Part shown: positions 1-9,359 of the stretch, in pieces
How the letters are laid out: each line of letters opens with the position of its first letter
Numbering within the stretch: position 1 is the stretch's first letter
Assembly: GCF_001485575.1 (NCBI RefSeq)
Contig: NZ_BCNB01000006.1
Location: 1,612,001-1,676,000 of the forward strand
Source: Haloarcula sp. CBA1127
GTDB taxonomy: Archaea > Halobacteriota > Halobacteria > Halobacteriales > Haloarculaceae
DNA: 64,000 bases
Reading direction: 5' to 3'
Program-made: the position numbers and the translations under genes
The notes under the pieces: model-generated
Seen by the model: only the letters and a program-made list of their open reading frames with translations
What the model was told of the DNA's origin: nothing
Databases searched by the model: none

Positions 1-270
1 CTGTCGCGGGCTATCGGCGAGACGATGATTGTCGTCGTCGCGGCCGGCAGTCGACCACGGATGCTGAACTTCTCGGACCCGCTCGCGAACCTCTTCCAGG
101 GGTACCAGCCGATGACGGCGGCGATGGTTCAGATCAACAGCGCCGACAGCGTCAGTCAACTGGGCTTTACCAGTCTCTTCGCTATCGGCCTGACGCTGTT
201 CGTCATCACGTTCCTGTTGAACCTGCTGAGCAACCGAATCGCGGCGCGCTACCGGGAGGAGTACGAATGA
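1..270 (+). CDS. pstC: PstC, phosphate ABC transporter permease (C-terminal fragment)
   Basis: The frame is open from base 1, so the gene starts outside the window and only the last 89 residues are present. The fragment begins with LSRAIGETM, the end of the EAA-type loop through which ABC permeases dock on their ATPase, followed by a final hydrophobic helix (IGLTLFVITFLLNLL) and a short basic, cytoplasmic tail. PstC and PstA form the membrane channel of the high-affinity phosphate importer. The gene is followed 19 nt later by pstA and then pstB, so the family call rests on motif and operon order. Upstream parts (phosphate-binding protein, promoter) are not visible. Confidence 0.9.
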   Translation: MSRAIGETMIVVVAAGSRPRMLNFSDPLANLFQGYQPMTAAMVQINSADSVSQLGFTSLFAIGLTLFVITFLLNLLSNRIAARYREEYE

Positions 271-289
271 ACACTGGGGGACTGAACTG

Positions 290-1990
290 ATGGCAACACG
301 AGAACCTGAAACGGGCTGGCACGGGGAGAACAGCGACGTCAACCATCTGCGGGGGCGTGCCTTCGAGGCGACCTGTCTCGCGGCGACCGCGTTCGGACTC
401 GTCTCAGTCCTGCTCCTCCTGCTGTTCGTCGCCAACGACGCGTTCCGGCCCTTCTCGGCCGACGCAGGGTGGCTGGCGACCTACGCCGCTACGGTGCTGG
501 TGCCGCTGGCCGCACTGGCTGTTTATTACTATCGTCTCGACGAACCGGCCGGCGAGGTCGCCTACGTCACCAGCGGGCTCCCGGTCGTCGGACTGCTGCT
601 CACAGGCGGGTTTGCGGTGCTGTTCATCGAACTACTCTCCGTGCTTGAGTGGTTCGCACTGCTCATCTCGCTGGTCGTGGCCGGCGGCCTGATCGTCGCA
701 CACGGCCGACTGCGACCGAAGGCTGCGCTCGAACGCCTCGCCGTGGTGCTCCTCGCCCCGATTATCACGGTGTTCGGGCTGCCACCCACCAGATTTAATT
801 GGTTCGTCACCGACGCCGCCGCGGCGCTCGGCCTCGATTTCGGGCTGTACTATCGGGTAATAAGCCTCCGAGAAGCGATCCTGATGCTCCCGTTCGTGCC
901 CACAGACTGGGTCATGCTACTCCTGACGCTCGTGCTCCCGATCGCCGGTGCCGCAGGCTGGTTCGTCGAACAGCGACGCGAGTCGCGGCGTGACGGCCTG
1001 GCCGTCGTCGGGATGACGACGATAGTTGCGGTACTGGGCGTCGTCGCCGGCCCGCTACTTGGGATCGGGACTGACGTGTGGCTGCTCATAGTCACGTTCG
1101 CCGTACTCCCGCTGGGTGTCTACGTCGAAGGCGTGGTCCGTCGTGGCGAGGGCGTCCGCGGCCTCGCCTTCCCGGTCGTCGCCGTGCTGGGCGTGGTCGT
1201 CGGCGGCGTCGTCACCGGCGCACTTGGGTTCGCCGGACCGGACCCCTGGCTCGACTGGGGGTTCCTGACGAGCGCGACCTCCCGGACCGCCGCTGATGCC
1301 GGTATCTACCCTGCGATGGTCGGCTCAGTGATGATGATTATCGTGATCGTGCTCACTACCTTCCCGGTCGGCGTCGGAGCGGCGATCTATCTTGAGGAGT
1401 ACGCCCCCTCGCAGGGATGGATGGGCAAGTTCGTCACGCTCATCGAGATCAACATCGGGAACCTCGCCGGTGTCCCATCGGTCGTGTACGGCCTGCTCGG
1501 ACTGGCGCTTTTCATCCGGGTGCTCCAGTGGCCCCAGGGGTCCATTATCGTCGCCGGCCTCGCCGTCGGCCTGCTGATACTCCCGATCGTAATCATCTCC
1601 GCCCAGGAGGCGATCCGATCCGTTCCCGACTCGTTCCGGCAGGCGTCCTACGGAATGGGAGCGACCCGCTGGCAGACGATCCGTCAGGTCGTCCTCCCTG
1701 AGGCGCTGCCCGGCATTCTGACCGGAACGATACTGGCGCTGGGTCGGGCTATCGGCGAGACGGCCCCACTGCTGATGATTGGGGCGGCGGCGTCGGTCCG
1801 GCTCGCGCCGAACAGCTTCTTCGACGTAGCGAGTATGATGCCCCGCCAGATCTTCTCGTGGTCGTCGGAGCTGGACCCGGCGTTCCGCCACGGCGTGCTG
1901 GCGGCCGGCGTGATTACACTGCTTGCGGTGTTGCTGGTGATGAATGCGACAGCGATTGTCATCCGGAACCGGTATCAGCGAACAGGATAA
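290..1990 (+). CDS. pstA: PstA, phosphate ABC transporter permease
   Basis: This 566-residue membrane protein is the second permease of the Pst phosphate importer. The C-terminal half (about residues 340-560) is the usual PstA permease domain: GVGAAIYLEEYAPSQGW, then AGVPSVVYGLLGLALFI, then the EAA loop LPEALPGILTGTILALGRAI that contacts PstB. The N-terminal 330 residues add roughly eight extra hydrophobic segments, making it nearly twice the length of bacterial PstA; long N-terminal extensions are common in haloarchaeal PstA, and their role is unknown. It lies between pstC (19 nt upstream) and pstB (3 nt downstream), so the three are clearly co-transcribed. Confidence 0.93.
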   Translation: MATREPETGWHGENSDVNHLRGRAFEATCLAATAFGLVSVLLLLLFVANDAFRPFSADAGWLATYAATVLVPLAALAVYYYRLDEPAGEVAYVTSGLPVVGLLLTGGFAVLFIELLSVLEWFALLISLVVAGGLIVAHGRLRPKAALERLAVVLLAPIITVFGLPPTRFNWFVTDAAAALGLDFGLYYRVISLREAILMLPFVPTDWVMLLLTLVLPIAGAAGWFVEQRRESRRDGLAVVGMTTIVAVLGVVAGPLLGIGTDVWLLIVTFAVLPLGVYVEGVVRRGEGVRGLAFPVVAVLGVVVGGVVTGALGFAGPDPWLDWGFLTSATSRTAADAGIYPAMVGSVMMIIVIVLTTFPVGVGAAIYLEEYAPSQGWMGKFVTLIEINIGNLAGVPSVVYGLLGLALFIRVLQWPQGSIIVAGLAVGLLILPIVIISAQEAIRSVPDSFRQASYGMGATRWQTIRQVVLPEALPGILTGTILALGRAIGETAPLLMIGAAASVRLAPNSFFDVASMMPRQIFSWSSELDPAFRHGVLAAGVITLLAVLLVMNATAIVIRNRYQRTG

Positions 1991-1993
1991 TTC

Positions 1994-2893
1994 ATGACAG
2001 AGAACGAGATGACGAGCAACGACAGTACCGAACCCACACCGACCACTGAAACGGCCGCGTCGTCACCCGACCCGTCCGGCGATCCTCTCATCGAACAGTC
2101 GATCGACGTGGAGGGAACCGGCGCGACCGCGGCCGAGACGGGGAAGCCAGTCATCGAGTCCAGTGACCTGAACGTGTTCTACGGCGAGACGCAAGCGCTC
2201 CAGGGCATCGATCTGGCCATCCCTGAAAAACAGGTGACCGCCATGATCGGCCCCTCCGGCTGTGGCAAGTCCACGTTCCTGCGGTGTATCAACCGCATGA
2301 ACGACCTCATCGACGCGGCACGGGTCGAGGGAGACCTCCACTTCGAGGGGAAAAACGTCTACGACGCCGACGTAGACCCGGTGGCGCTGCGGCGACGCAT
2401 CGGAATGGTGTTCCAGCATCCGAACCCCTTCCCAAAGAGCATCTACGACAACGTCGCCTACGGCCTCCAGATTCAGGACCAGACGGAGAACATCGATGAG
2501 AAAGTCGAGACGGCGCTCAAGCGTGCCGCGCTGTGGGACGAAGTCAAAGACCAACTTGACAAGAGCGCACTCGACCTCTCAGGCGGCCAGCAACAGCGGC
2601 TCTGCATCGCCCGCGCCATCGCCGTCGACCCGGATGTCATCCTGATGGACGAGCCGGCGTCGGCGCTTGACCCGATCGCCACATCGAAGATCGAGGACCT
2701 CATCGAGGAACTGGCCGAGGAGTTCACTGTCGTTATCGTTACTCACAACATGCAGCAGGCGGCTCGTATCTCCGATAAGACGGCTGTCTTCCTCACTGGC
2801 GGCGAGCTCGTCGAGTTCGACGATACGGACAAGATCTTCGAGAACCCCGACAGCCAGCGCGTCGAGGACTACATCACCGGCAAGTTCGGATAG
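1994..2893 (+). CDS. pstB: PstB, phosphate ABC transporter ATPase
   Basis: Cytoplasmic ATPase that powers the Pst phosphate importer (299 residues). Visible motifs are Walker [10 protein letters not shown], a Q-loop region ([17 protein letters not shown]) typical of PstB, the ABC signature LSGGQQQRL and Walker [14 protein letters not shown] followed by the switch histidine in VTHNMQQ. The first 55 residues are an acidic, threonine-rich, probably disordered extension; an internal ATG at 2009 is an alternative start. It begins 3 nt after pstA. No phoU follows: the next gene is convergent, so the phosphate regulator, if linked, must lie upstream of the window. Confidence 0.95.
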   Translation: MTENEMTSNDSTEPTPTTETAASSPDPSGDPLIEQSIDVEGTGATAAETGKPVIESSDLNVFYGETQALQGIDLAIPEKQVTAMIGPSGCGKSTFLRCINRMNDLIDAARVEGDLHFEGKNVYDADVDPVALRRRIGMVFQHPNPFPKSIYDNVAYGLQIQDQTENIDEKVETALKRAALWDEVKDQLDKSALDLSGGQQQRLCIARAIAVDPDVILMDEPASALDPIATSKIEDLIEELAEEFTVVIVTHNMQQAARISDKTAVFLTGGELVEFDDTDKIFENPDSQRVEDYITGKFG

Positions 2894-2907
2894 CTGTCTC
2901 TCGCAGC

Positions 2908-2915
2908 CGTTTTTG
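2908..2915 (+). terminator. T-rich terminator after pstB
   Basis: A GTTTTTG run lies 17 nt after the pstB stop, in the 29-nt space before the convergent TatD-like gene. Archaeal transcription commonly ends at such T runs. The assignment rests only on the run and its position. Confidence 0.35.
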
Positions 2916-2922
2916 TCACCGC

Positions 2923-3768
2923 TTACCGCTCCAGCGTCGCTTCCGTGTCGATGCCGTACACCGCCTTCGGTGTCTCGACGTGTGCCGTTCTGACCGCATC
3001 TTCGTGCCCGTTTTCAAGGAGCCAGCGGACGCGCCGCGGCACGGTCTTCGGGCCAAGCACCGCGCCGGGGCGGTCCGGGTCGTCGATATAATCGGTCTCC
3101 ATCAGGAACGGGTCGTCAGTCTCGACCGCGATTTCCAGTTCGTCTTTGTCTGCAAGTACTGATTTGACCGGGCCACGGAGTCGGCCCCCGGAGTAGTGTT
3201 TGACGACCTGCGTGCGGTCGAGGCCGCGGTCTTCGGCCCAGCGAGCGACTGCTTCGAAGTCTTCGCCGCCCTCGGTGTGGAGTTGTATCGCACAGCCCAC
3301 GTCGGCGGCGCGTTCGAACCCGTGGCACATCACTTCGTTCGAGGCCTCCCAGACGGCGTCGTCCACGTCGTAGTGCGGTCGCCCGGACTTTATCGCGAGC
3401 GCGTCACTGTTATCGACGTACTCCGCCGCCACGTCAAGGCCGGCCTGCATGATGTCCCGCGCCTCCGGCGGTGTGTAGCCGCCGTCGACTAGCTTCGAAA
3501 TTAGCGCCGGGTGGACACCGAGGACTGGCCAGGCGCGGCCGTCCAGTACCTCAGTCGCTGCGGTTGCGGCCTCGACGGTCAGGTCGAACGCCTCCCGGAA
3601 GATTGCCTCGTCGGTTCCCTTCTCGACGAGATGCCACGACGGCTTGTTGAGCACCAGCAGGTGTGTTCCGCCCTGAGACGCGAACTCCTCGGCTGCCGCG
3701 ACGTTCCGGCCGTTGACCGGGTCGAGATGGAGGTGGTTGTCCAGTACCGGCGTGTCGTCGATATCCAT
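2923..3768 (-). CDS. TatD-family metal-dependent hydrolase (archaeal type)
   Basis: A 281-residue TIM-barrel amidohydrolase-like protein. Metal-ligand motifs are in the expected order: HLHLD near the N-terminus (residues 12-16, the H-x-H pair), QLHTEGGED in the middle, VVKHYSGG, and VETDDPF near residue 217, which supplies the final Asp. This pattern fits the TatD DNase/hydrolase family, in particular the archaeal branch. The substrate cannot be told; TatD relatives include 3'-5' exonucleases, but many members are uncharacterised. It converges on pstB and has no obvious operon partner. Confidence 0.8.
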   Translation of the reverse strand: MDIDDTPVLDNHLHLDPVNGRNVAAAEEFASQGGTHLLVLNKPSWHLVEKGTDEAIFREAFDLTVEAATAATEVLDGRAWPVLGVHPALISKLVDGGYTPPEARDIMQAGLDVAAEYVDNSDALAIKSGRPHYDVDDAVWEASNEVMCHGFERAADVGCAIQLHTEGGEDFEAVARWAEDRGLDRTQVVKHYSGGRLRGPVKSVLADKDELEIAVETDDPFLMETDYIDDPDRPGAVLGPKTVPRRVRWLLENGHEDAVRTAHVETPKAVYGIDTEATLER

Positions 3769-3819
3769 ACGTGCTCAATGGTACTGGCGGAAAAAACAGT
3801 TGCCGTCATGGGCTGATCC

Positions 3820-4266
3820 CTAGAGCGTTACTGCATCTTCAGCCGCGTTGCGTAACGCGTCAGAGCGGCCGTACTCACCCGGTGCGATAGCGACCGTTTT
3901 GACCCCTTCCCGGGCGGCCACTTCCAGCGCCGGCTTGAAATCCGTATCTCGCGATGCGACGGCCAGCACGTCTATCTGGCCAGCGACGGCGGCGTCTGTC
4001 GCGTCAACAGCGAGTCGGACATCAACGTCACCGCTGGTGGTTCGAACCTCGAACCCGCGAGCCTCGGCGGCCTGAATGAGTCCGGGCGAGGCGTTCTGGT
4101 CGACGTAGAGACGAGTGACTGCCAGCGGACCGTACTCAGCCGCAATATCTCGGACCTCGTCTAAATCGACATCGAACTCAGACCTGAGGACGTTTGGGCC
4201 ATCGACGAACAGTCCGACGCGCTGCTGCGAGTCTTTCTCCTCGAATATCCGACGAAGCAGCTTCAT
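3820..4266 (-). CDS. NYN-domain protein (PIN-like nuclease fold)
   Basis: A 148-residue protein with the NYN/LabA-like fold: an early acidic motif VGLFVDGPNVL (residues about 17-27), then SGDVDVRLAVDA and VLAVASRDTDFKPAL, which carry the conserved acidic residues that bind metal in PIN/NYN nucleases. This is the archaeal family usually annotated as a conserved NYN or DUF88 protein; an RNase role is plausible but unproven. The open frame extends upstream to 4350, but the start at 4266 (MKLLRRIFEEK) is preferred because the extension is basic and low in acidic residues, unlike the rest, and a TATA-like GCATAAGC lies about 29 nt before 4266. Confidence 0.75.
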   Translation of the reverse strand: MKLLRRIFEEKDSQQRVGLFVDGPNVLRSEFDVDLDEVRDIAAEYGPLAVTRLYVDQNASPGLIQAAEARGFEVRTTSGDVDVRLAVDATDAAVAGQIDVLAVASRDTDFKPALEVAAREGVKTVAIAPGEYGRSDALRNAAEDAVTL

Positions 4267-4429
4267 GCGCCCCTTTCCCCGCCCGGGCCGCTTATGCGTG
4301 CCGCTTCGGTCCGTAAACCTTTCACCGCTATATAGAATAGCATGGCACAAAACTTAGGATGATACCTCCCACACACTACGGACGCATTTCCATGCGGAGT
4401 CGGCCAGCAACAAGCATAGGATTTGATAT

Positions 4430-6226
4430 ATGAGCAAAGAATCTCTTCACGATCAAGACGTGCTAAACGGGCTTTGTGAGATAATCTCCGATCCGGCTAT
4501 CGTCCTAGACGCCAACGGCGTCTTTGTCGACATCATCCACAACGCCCACAACGGGGCATTATTTTTCAAAGACCCGGAAGCACTGCTGGGAACGGACCTC
4601 TGGGATATTTTCTCTACAGCACAGGCTGACCAGTTCTACGCGATTATCGAAGAGGTCTTAGAAACAGGTGAACAGCAGCACATCGAGTATCAGCTATCGC
4701 TCGATCATGGGGAGCGATACTTCGAGGCTCGTGTCACGCCAGTCGGCGGTGATAGCGCTGGGCGGGTGCTATGGCTGGCGGAAGATATCACGCAACGGAA
4801 GCAGCGGCGAGAGAAGCAAGCCCTCATCGAGCGGGTGTTCGAGGTCAGTCCGGTCGGCATCGTCGTCGTAGAGCGGTCCGGCAGGATTTCGCTGGCTAAC
4901 GACCGCGCCGAGGAGCTACTCGGTCTTGAACGCGATAAAATCACCCAAAGACGATACAACCAGCCGGTGTGGGACATATACTACGAAGACGGGACGCCGG
5001 TTCCCGACTCGGAACACCCGGTTACGCGGGTGCTCGAATCGGGTGAGCCGGTGTTTGGGTTCGAGCACTGGATAGAACTCGCTGACGGGAATGAGCGGTG
5101 GCTTTCGAGCAATGCCGCACCCATCCTGGGTGATGACGGGACCGTTGAGCGCGTCGTCGTTGGGCTGGACGACGCAACGAGATTGAAACAGCGGGAGGAA
5201 CAACTGGAGTGGCTCGTCGGGACCGAAACCCTGGCCGACGTTGGTGGGTGGGAACTCGATCTGGAAACGGGTCTGATAGAGGGCACTGCTGGGATGAAGC
5301 GCCTCTACGGAATGCCAGAGTACAATCCGACGCTTGAGGAGGCCATCGAGCAGTACCACCCCAACGATAGGGCGGCACTTCGCGATGCTATTGAGACCTG
5401 TCGTGAAACCGGCGAACCGATGGAACTAGAGGCACGCCGACAGACCGCTGACGAAACCGAGCGCTGGTTCCGACTCCGGGCTGAAAAAACTGTCCGGGAC
5501 GGGACACCGAAACTACGAGGCATCGTTCGCGATATCACTCAGGACAAAGAGCGAGAGCAGCGGCTCATGGTCATGAGTCGAATTCTCCGGCACAACATCC
5601 GGAACAAGCTGACCGTGATACGCGGTAATTCGAGACTCCTCAAAAAAGAACTCGACTCGTCCGATTTCTCCGTGGACGCTGCCAGCGGACACATCGACAG
5701 AATCGAAAACGCCTCGAAAGAACTCGACTCGTTAGCCGAGCGAGCACGGACGTTCGACCGGGTCATCGAACGAGACCTTCGAAGCGGGACAGTCCATCTC
5801 CAGCAACTGCTCGGTGATATCCGGGATGCCCTCACAGAGCAATATTCCAGGGCGACCATTGAGGCAGCGCCCACTGATGCGGTGGTGTCGGGTGACAGGA
5901 TGGCTATCGACCTGATACTGGAGATCCTTGTCGAAAACGCGCTGGAATACAGCGATCTAACCAGCCCGACAGTCAAGCTTACCGCCGAAGAGACGCCGAC
6001 AGGCCACGTGACAGTCAGGGTCGATACCGATGGGTCCGCTATCCCGGATATGGAACGCGATGTCTTGGCTTCGGAGATTGAGGGACCAGTGGCACACAGC
6101 CGTGGGCTCGGATTGTGGGCGGTTACGTGGCTTGTCCGACGCCTCGGCGGGTCCGTGACTATTGACGAGAGTCTTGACGACGGGATGGGAGTCGAACTCG
6201 TGTTCCCGCTGGCGCGAAGCGAGTAA
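4430..6226 (+). CDS. PAS-domain sensor histidine kinase
   Basis: A 598-residue soluble kinase without transmembrane segments. Three PAS domains cover roughly residues 10-125, 130-255 and 262-375; the second ends in VERVVVGLDD and the third in LRGIVRDIT. The dimerisation/phosphoacceptor helix has the haloarchaeal H-box SRILRHNIRNKL with H388 as likely phosphorylation site. The ATPase domain follows, with N-box LEILVENALEYS and G-box RGLGLWAVTWLVRRLGG; its G1 motif (VDTDGSAIPDME) is weak. Signals are probably cytosolic (redox, light or small molecules bound by PAS), but nothing here identifies them. No response regulator is adjacent. Confidence 0.9.
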   Translation: MSKESLHDQDVLNGLCEIISDPAIVLDANGVFVDIIHNAHNGALFFKDPEALLGTDLWDIFSTAQADQFYAIIEEVLETGEQQHIEYQLSLDHGERYFEARVTPVGGDSAGRVLWLAEDITQRKQRREKQALIERVFEVSPVGIVVVERSGRISLANDRAEELLGLERDKITQRRYNQPVWDIYYEDGTPVPDSEHPVTRVLESGEPVFGFEHWIELADGNERWLSSNAAPILGDDGTVERVVVGLDDATRLKQREEQLEWLVGTETLADVGGWELDLETGLIEGTAGMKRLYGMPEYNPTLEEAIEQYHPNDRAALRDAIETCRETGEPMELEARRQTADETERWFRLRAEKTVRDGTPKLRGIVRDITQDKEREQRLMVMSRILRHNIRNKLTVIRGNSRLLKKELDSSDFSVDAASGHIDRIENASKELDSLAERARTFDRVIERDLRSGTVHLQQLLGDIRDALTEQYSRATIEAAPTDAVVSGDRMAIDLILEILVENALEYSDLTSPTVKLTAEETPTGHVTVRVDTDGSAIPDMERDVLASEIEGPVAHSRGLGLWAVTWLVRRLGGSVTIDESLDDGMGVELVFPLARSE

Positions 6227-6370
6227 CGGGCTGACCGCTAATTTTCGGTCCTGCTCTTGCCGTCCATATGCCACAAAAGCCGATTTGATATCGTGGTATA
6301 TGATTTATCAGCGACCCCACAGGCGGTGAAGGGCCAAACGGTAAGACCACGCGGTACGAGAGGTCCGCGT

Positions 6371-7462
6371 ATGACACTGCGGGCACCACCGCTCTCTGCG
6401 GTTCACCAGCGAGCCGACGCGTCGTTCACCGATTTCGGCGGGTGGGAGATGCCGGTCGAGTTCGAGTCGATCCGTACAGAACACGAGGCAGTCCGGAGCG
6501 AAGCCGGGAAGTTCGACGTTTCGCACATGGGACAGATAACCGTGGGTGGACCGGACGCGGAAACGCTGACACAGCGGTTGACCACCAACGACGTGACCGT
6601 GCTGGACCCGGGCGAGGCCCAGTACGGGGCCATCACAGATGAGGACGGGATTATGCTGGACGACACCGTCGTCTACCGACTGCCGGAAGACGCGGCCGAT
6701 GAGTTCCTGTTTATCCCGAACGCCGGTCACGACGGGGAGATGACCGAACGGTGGTTCTCTGAGCGAGATGAGCGTGGGCTTGACGCGACGGTGACGAACC
6801 GGACAGAAGAGTACGCGATGATCGCTGTCCAAGGGCCAGAGGCCCCGGACCTGCTGGCGGCCGAGACAGATGTCTCGCTCGCTTCCCTGTCTCGGTTTGA
6901 GGTGGCTGACGGGGCTGTCGCCGGCGTTGACTCGCTAATCGCTCGGACGGGCTACACGGGTGAACCCGGCTTTGAAATCCTCTGCCCGCCCAACGGTGCC
7001 GAGGCGATCTGGAGCGCGCTTGAGTGCCAGCCCTGCGGTCTCGGCGCGCGCGACACGCTCCGCTTGGAAATGGGCTTTCTGCTCTCCGGCCAGGAGTTCC
7101 ATCCGGTTGACGAACCCAGAACGCCCCACGAGGCCGGCATCGGCTGGACGGTCGCGCTCGATACGGAGTTCGTCGGTCGGGACGCACTGGAGGGCGTCGC
7201 CGCGGACGGTCCCGAAGAGAAGCTCATCGGCATCGAACTCGTCGATCGCGGGGTCCCGCGCCACGGGTACGACGTGACAACGCCGGACGGGGAGCCGATA
7301 GGCCATATCACCAGCGGAACGATGAGTCCGACACTGGGATCGCCGATTGCCCTCGCCTACGTCCCGGCGGCGTACGCCGAACCGGACAAGTCCGTCCGCG
7401 TCGTCGTCCGCGGTGAACCGAAGAAGGCACGTACCAGGAGCACACCATTCCTCGATAGATGA
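6371..7462 (+). CDS. gcvT: GcvT, glycine cleavage system aminomethyltransferase
   Basis: T protein of the glycine cleavage complex (363 residues): it takes the aminomethyl group from lipoylated H protein and gives 5,10-methylene-tetrahydrofolate plus ammonia. Family motifs include [10 protein letters not shown] near the N-terminus, [29 protein letters not shown] and the C-terminal [12 protein letters not shown]. The reading frame is open back to 6257, but MTLRAPPL at 6371 matches the usual N-terminus; a TATA-like GATTTATC about 65 nt upstream leaves a short leader. The stop overlaps the gcvH start by 4 nt (ATGA), indicating translational coupling in a T-H-PA-PB operon. Confidence 0.95.
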   Translation: MTLRAPPLSAVHQRADASFTDFGGWEMPVEFESIRTEHEAVRSEAGKFDVSHMGQITVGGPDAETLTQRLTTNDVTVLDPGEAQYGAITDEDGIMLDDTVVYRLPEDAADEFLFIPNAGHDGEMTERWFSERDERGLDATVTNRTEEYAMIAVQGPEAPDLLAAETDVSLASLSRFEVADGAVAGVDSLIARTGYTGEPGFEILCPPNGAEAIWSALECQPCGLGARDTLRLEMGFLLSGQEFHPVDEPRTPHEAGIGWTVALDTEFVGRDALEGVAADGPEEKLIGIELVDRGVPRHGYDVTTPDGEPIGHITSGTMSPTLGSPIALAYVPAAYAEPDKSVRVVVRGEPKKARTRSTPFLDR

Positions 7463-7842
7463 GCTTCGACGTTCCCGACGACCTGCGATATCTGGAGTCA
7501 CACGAATGGGTACGCGTCGCCGGTGACACTGCTGAGGTCGGCATCACGGCGTTCGCACAGGACGAACTCGGCGATGTGGTGTTCGTCGAACTGCCCGACG
7601 AAGGCACGGAGCTGACCGCGGGCGAGGACTTCGGCGTGGTGGAGTCTATCAAGGCTGTGTCCGACGTGTACGCTCCCGTCTCTGGCACCGTCACAGCAGT
7701 CAACGACCGGCTCCGCGACGAGCCGGAACTGCTGAACGAAGACCCGTTTGGCGACGGCTGGATGCTCGAGGTTGAGGTCGCCGACGAGAGCGAAACCGAC
7801 GATCTGCTCTCCCCCGACGCGTACCGCGACCAGATCGAGTAA
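7459..7842 (+). CDS. gcvH: GcvH, glycine cleavage system H protein
   Basis: Lipoyl carrier of the glycine cleavage complex (127 residues). It begins [11 protein letters not shown], the classic H-protein start, and carries the lipoylation site in [17 protein letters not shown], with the lysine of SIKA as lipoate acceptor. The C-terminal DGWMLEVE is also typical. It overlaps gcvT by 4 nt. About 107 nt separate it from gcvPA, and this gap starts with a 7-bp inverted repeat (ACCCCCG at 7842, CGGGGGT at 7865) that may pause or terminate part of the transcripts. Confidence 0.95.
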   Translation: MSFDVPDDLRYLESHEWVRVAGDTAEVGITAFAQDELGDVVFVELPDEGTELTAGEDFGVVESIKAVSDVYAPVSGTVTAVNDRLRDEPELLNEDPFGDGWMLEVEVADESETDDLLSPDAYRDQIE

Positions 7843-7871
7843 CCCCCGGTGGCCGCGGTCCCTGCGGGGGT
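7842..7871. repeat. GC-rich inverted repeat between gcvH and gcvPA
   Basis: ACCCCCG (7842-7848) is exactly complementary to CGGGGGT (7865-7871), with a 16-nt loop. It begins at the last base of the gcvH stop codon. It could be an RNA hairpin that sets the relative amounts of H and P proteins. This is read from sequence only. Confidence 0.4.
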
Positions 7872-7948
7872 GAAAGGAGTAACCTAATGTGGACACGGTC
7901 GCTAGCTGTCGATATCATGTCACCCCGGCGCTACTGGGTGTTTCTCAA

Positions 7949-9292
7949 ATGAGTAACAGTAACTCACACGCGACAGGCAGTCCGTACGCACCGCAGACGG
8001 CCGCAGAAACCGCGGCGATGCTTGACGCGGTCGGAGCCGACGACCTCGAGTCGCTGTTCGACGTGCCCGAGTCCGTCGCCTTCGACGGCGAGTTCGGTAT
8101 CGACGCCCGGAGCGAGCGGGCAGCGCGCCGGGAAGTCGCCGGCCTTCTGGGCCGCAACGCCGACCTCACCGAGTTCCTCGGTCGTGGCCACTACGACCAT
8201 TACGTCCCGAGCGTTGTCGACGACCTCGCAAGCCGGTCGGAGTTCCTGACCTCCTACACGCAGTACCAGCCCGAGGTCGCACAGGGGTTCCTGCAGGCCC
8301 TCTTTGAGTTCCAGTCGATGCTGGTGGAGCTCACGGGACTGGGCGTCGCCAACTGCTCGATGTACGACGACGCGACGGCGCTGGGCGAGGCGGCGACACT
8401 CTCCCAGCGCGTCCGCTCGGTGTCCGGCGACCGGATTCTAGTTCCCGAACACCTCCGGGAGGGCAAACGCGCCGTGCTGTCGAACTACGCCGACGGACCG
8501 GACCTCACGGTCGAATCCTATCCGATGACCGACGGCGTTGCCGACGTGGCGGCGCTGTCCGATCAAATAGGCGACGACACCGCGATGGTGTACGCCGAGT
8601 CGCCGACAGTCCGGGGCGTTATCGAAGAACGGCTCGGCGCAATCGGCGACCTTGCCCACGACCACGACGCGCTGTTCTGTCTCGGCTCGGACCCAATTGC
8701 GCTGTCCCTGCTGGAGCGCCCGGCCGATGTCGGAGCCGACGTGGTCGTCGGCGACGCCGCGTCGCTTGGGACTGGCACCGCCTACGGCTTCGGACTGGGG
8801 ATGTTCGTCACCCGCGAGGAGTATCTGCGGCAGGTCCCCGGTCGGCTTGTCGGGGCCAGCGAAGACGCCGCCGACCGTCGCGCGTACACGCTGACACTCC
8901 AGACGCGAGAGCAGCACATCCGCAAGGAACGGGCCACTTCGAACATCTGTACGAACCAGGCGTGGGTCGCGCTCCGGACCGCGATGCACGCCGCGTGGCT
9001 TGGTCCGGACGGCCTGGTCGATCTTGCTGAGGACTGCGTCACCCGCGCTCGTGACCTGGCCGACCGCCTTGACGATATTGTTGGGGTGACAGCCCCGATT
9101 CACGGCCGCCACCACTTCCGTGAGTTCCTCGCACACACGGACCAGCCCGCAAGCGCCATCGTTGCTGACCTCGCAGCCGATGGTTTCGCGGTCCACGCGG
9201 TTGACGACCACCTGGTGCAGGTGTGTGTGACCGAGACCACTACTGATGCCACAGACGAGTTCGTGGCGGCGTTCCGGGAGGTGGCGAAATGA
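7949..9292 (+). CDS. gcvPA: GcvPA, glycine dehydrogenase subunit 1
   Basis: N-terminal half of the two-subunit P protein (447 residues), which with GcvPB decarboxylates glycine on PLP and passes the aminomethyl group to lipoyl-H. Recognisable features are [45 protein letters not shown] and, near the end, [18 protein letters not shown]. Like other alpha subunits it has the fold but not the PLP lysine. The start at 7949 ([10 protein letters not shown]) is preferred to 7889, whose extra 20 residues look non-coding. It directly precedes gcvPB. Confidence 0.93.
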   Translation: MSNSNSHATGSPYAPQTAAETAAMLDAVGADDLESLFDVPESVAFDGEFGIDARSERAARREVAGLLGRNADLTEFLGRGHYDHYVPSVVDDLASRSEFLTSYTQYQPEVAQGFLQALFEFQSMLVELTGLGVANCSMYDDATALGEAATLSQRVRSVSGDRILVPEHLREGKRAVLSNYADGPDLTVESYPMTDGVADVAALSDQIGDDTAMVYAESPTVRGVIEERLGAIGDLAHDHDALFCLGSDPIALSLLERPADVGADVVVGDAASLGTGTAYGFGLGMFVTREEYLRQVPGRLVGASEDAADRRAYTLTLQTREQHIRKERATSNICTNQAWVALRTAMHAAWLGPDGLVDLAEDCVTRARDLADRLDDIVGVTAPIHGRHHFREFLAHTDQPASAIVADLAADGFAVHAVDDHLVQVCVTETTTDATDEFVAAFREVAK

Positions 9293-9321
9293 CACTCGCC
9301 TCGCGCTACTCGGCGAAACAC

Positions 9322-9357
9322 CGTGGGACAAAACACGTCCCACGAGCGTCACGCTCG
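9322..9357. repeat. Two tandem perfect inverted repeats at the gcvPA-gcvPB junction
   Basis: CGTGGGAC (9322-9329) pairs with GTCCCACG (9337-9344), and CGAGCGT (9343-9349) pairs with ACGCTCG (9351-9357). The two hairpins abut in the 67 nt between the gcvPA stop and the likely gcvPB start. Split glycine dehydrogenase genes are often tightly coupled, so this looks like an inserted REP-like element. A short dead-end frame from the ATGA at 9289 may be the remnant of an older coupled start. Confidence 0.55.
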
Positions 9358-9359
9358 AC

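Noticed and set aside
6260..6370. Glycine riboswitch upstream of gcvT
   Set aside because: The leader is short, and I see no conserved glycine aptamer core; this riboswitch is not expected in haloarchaea.
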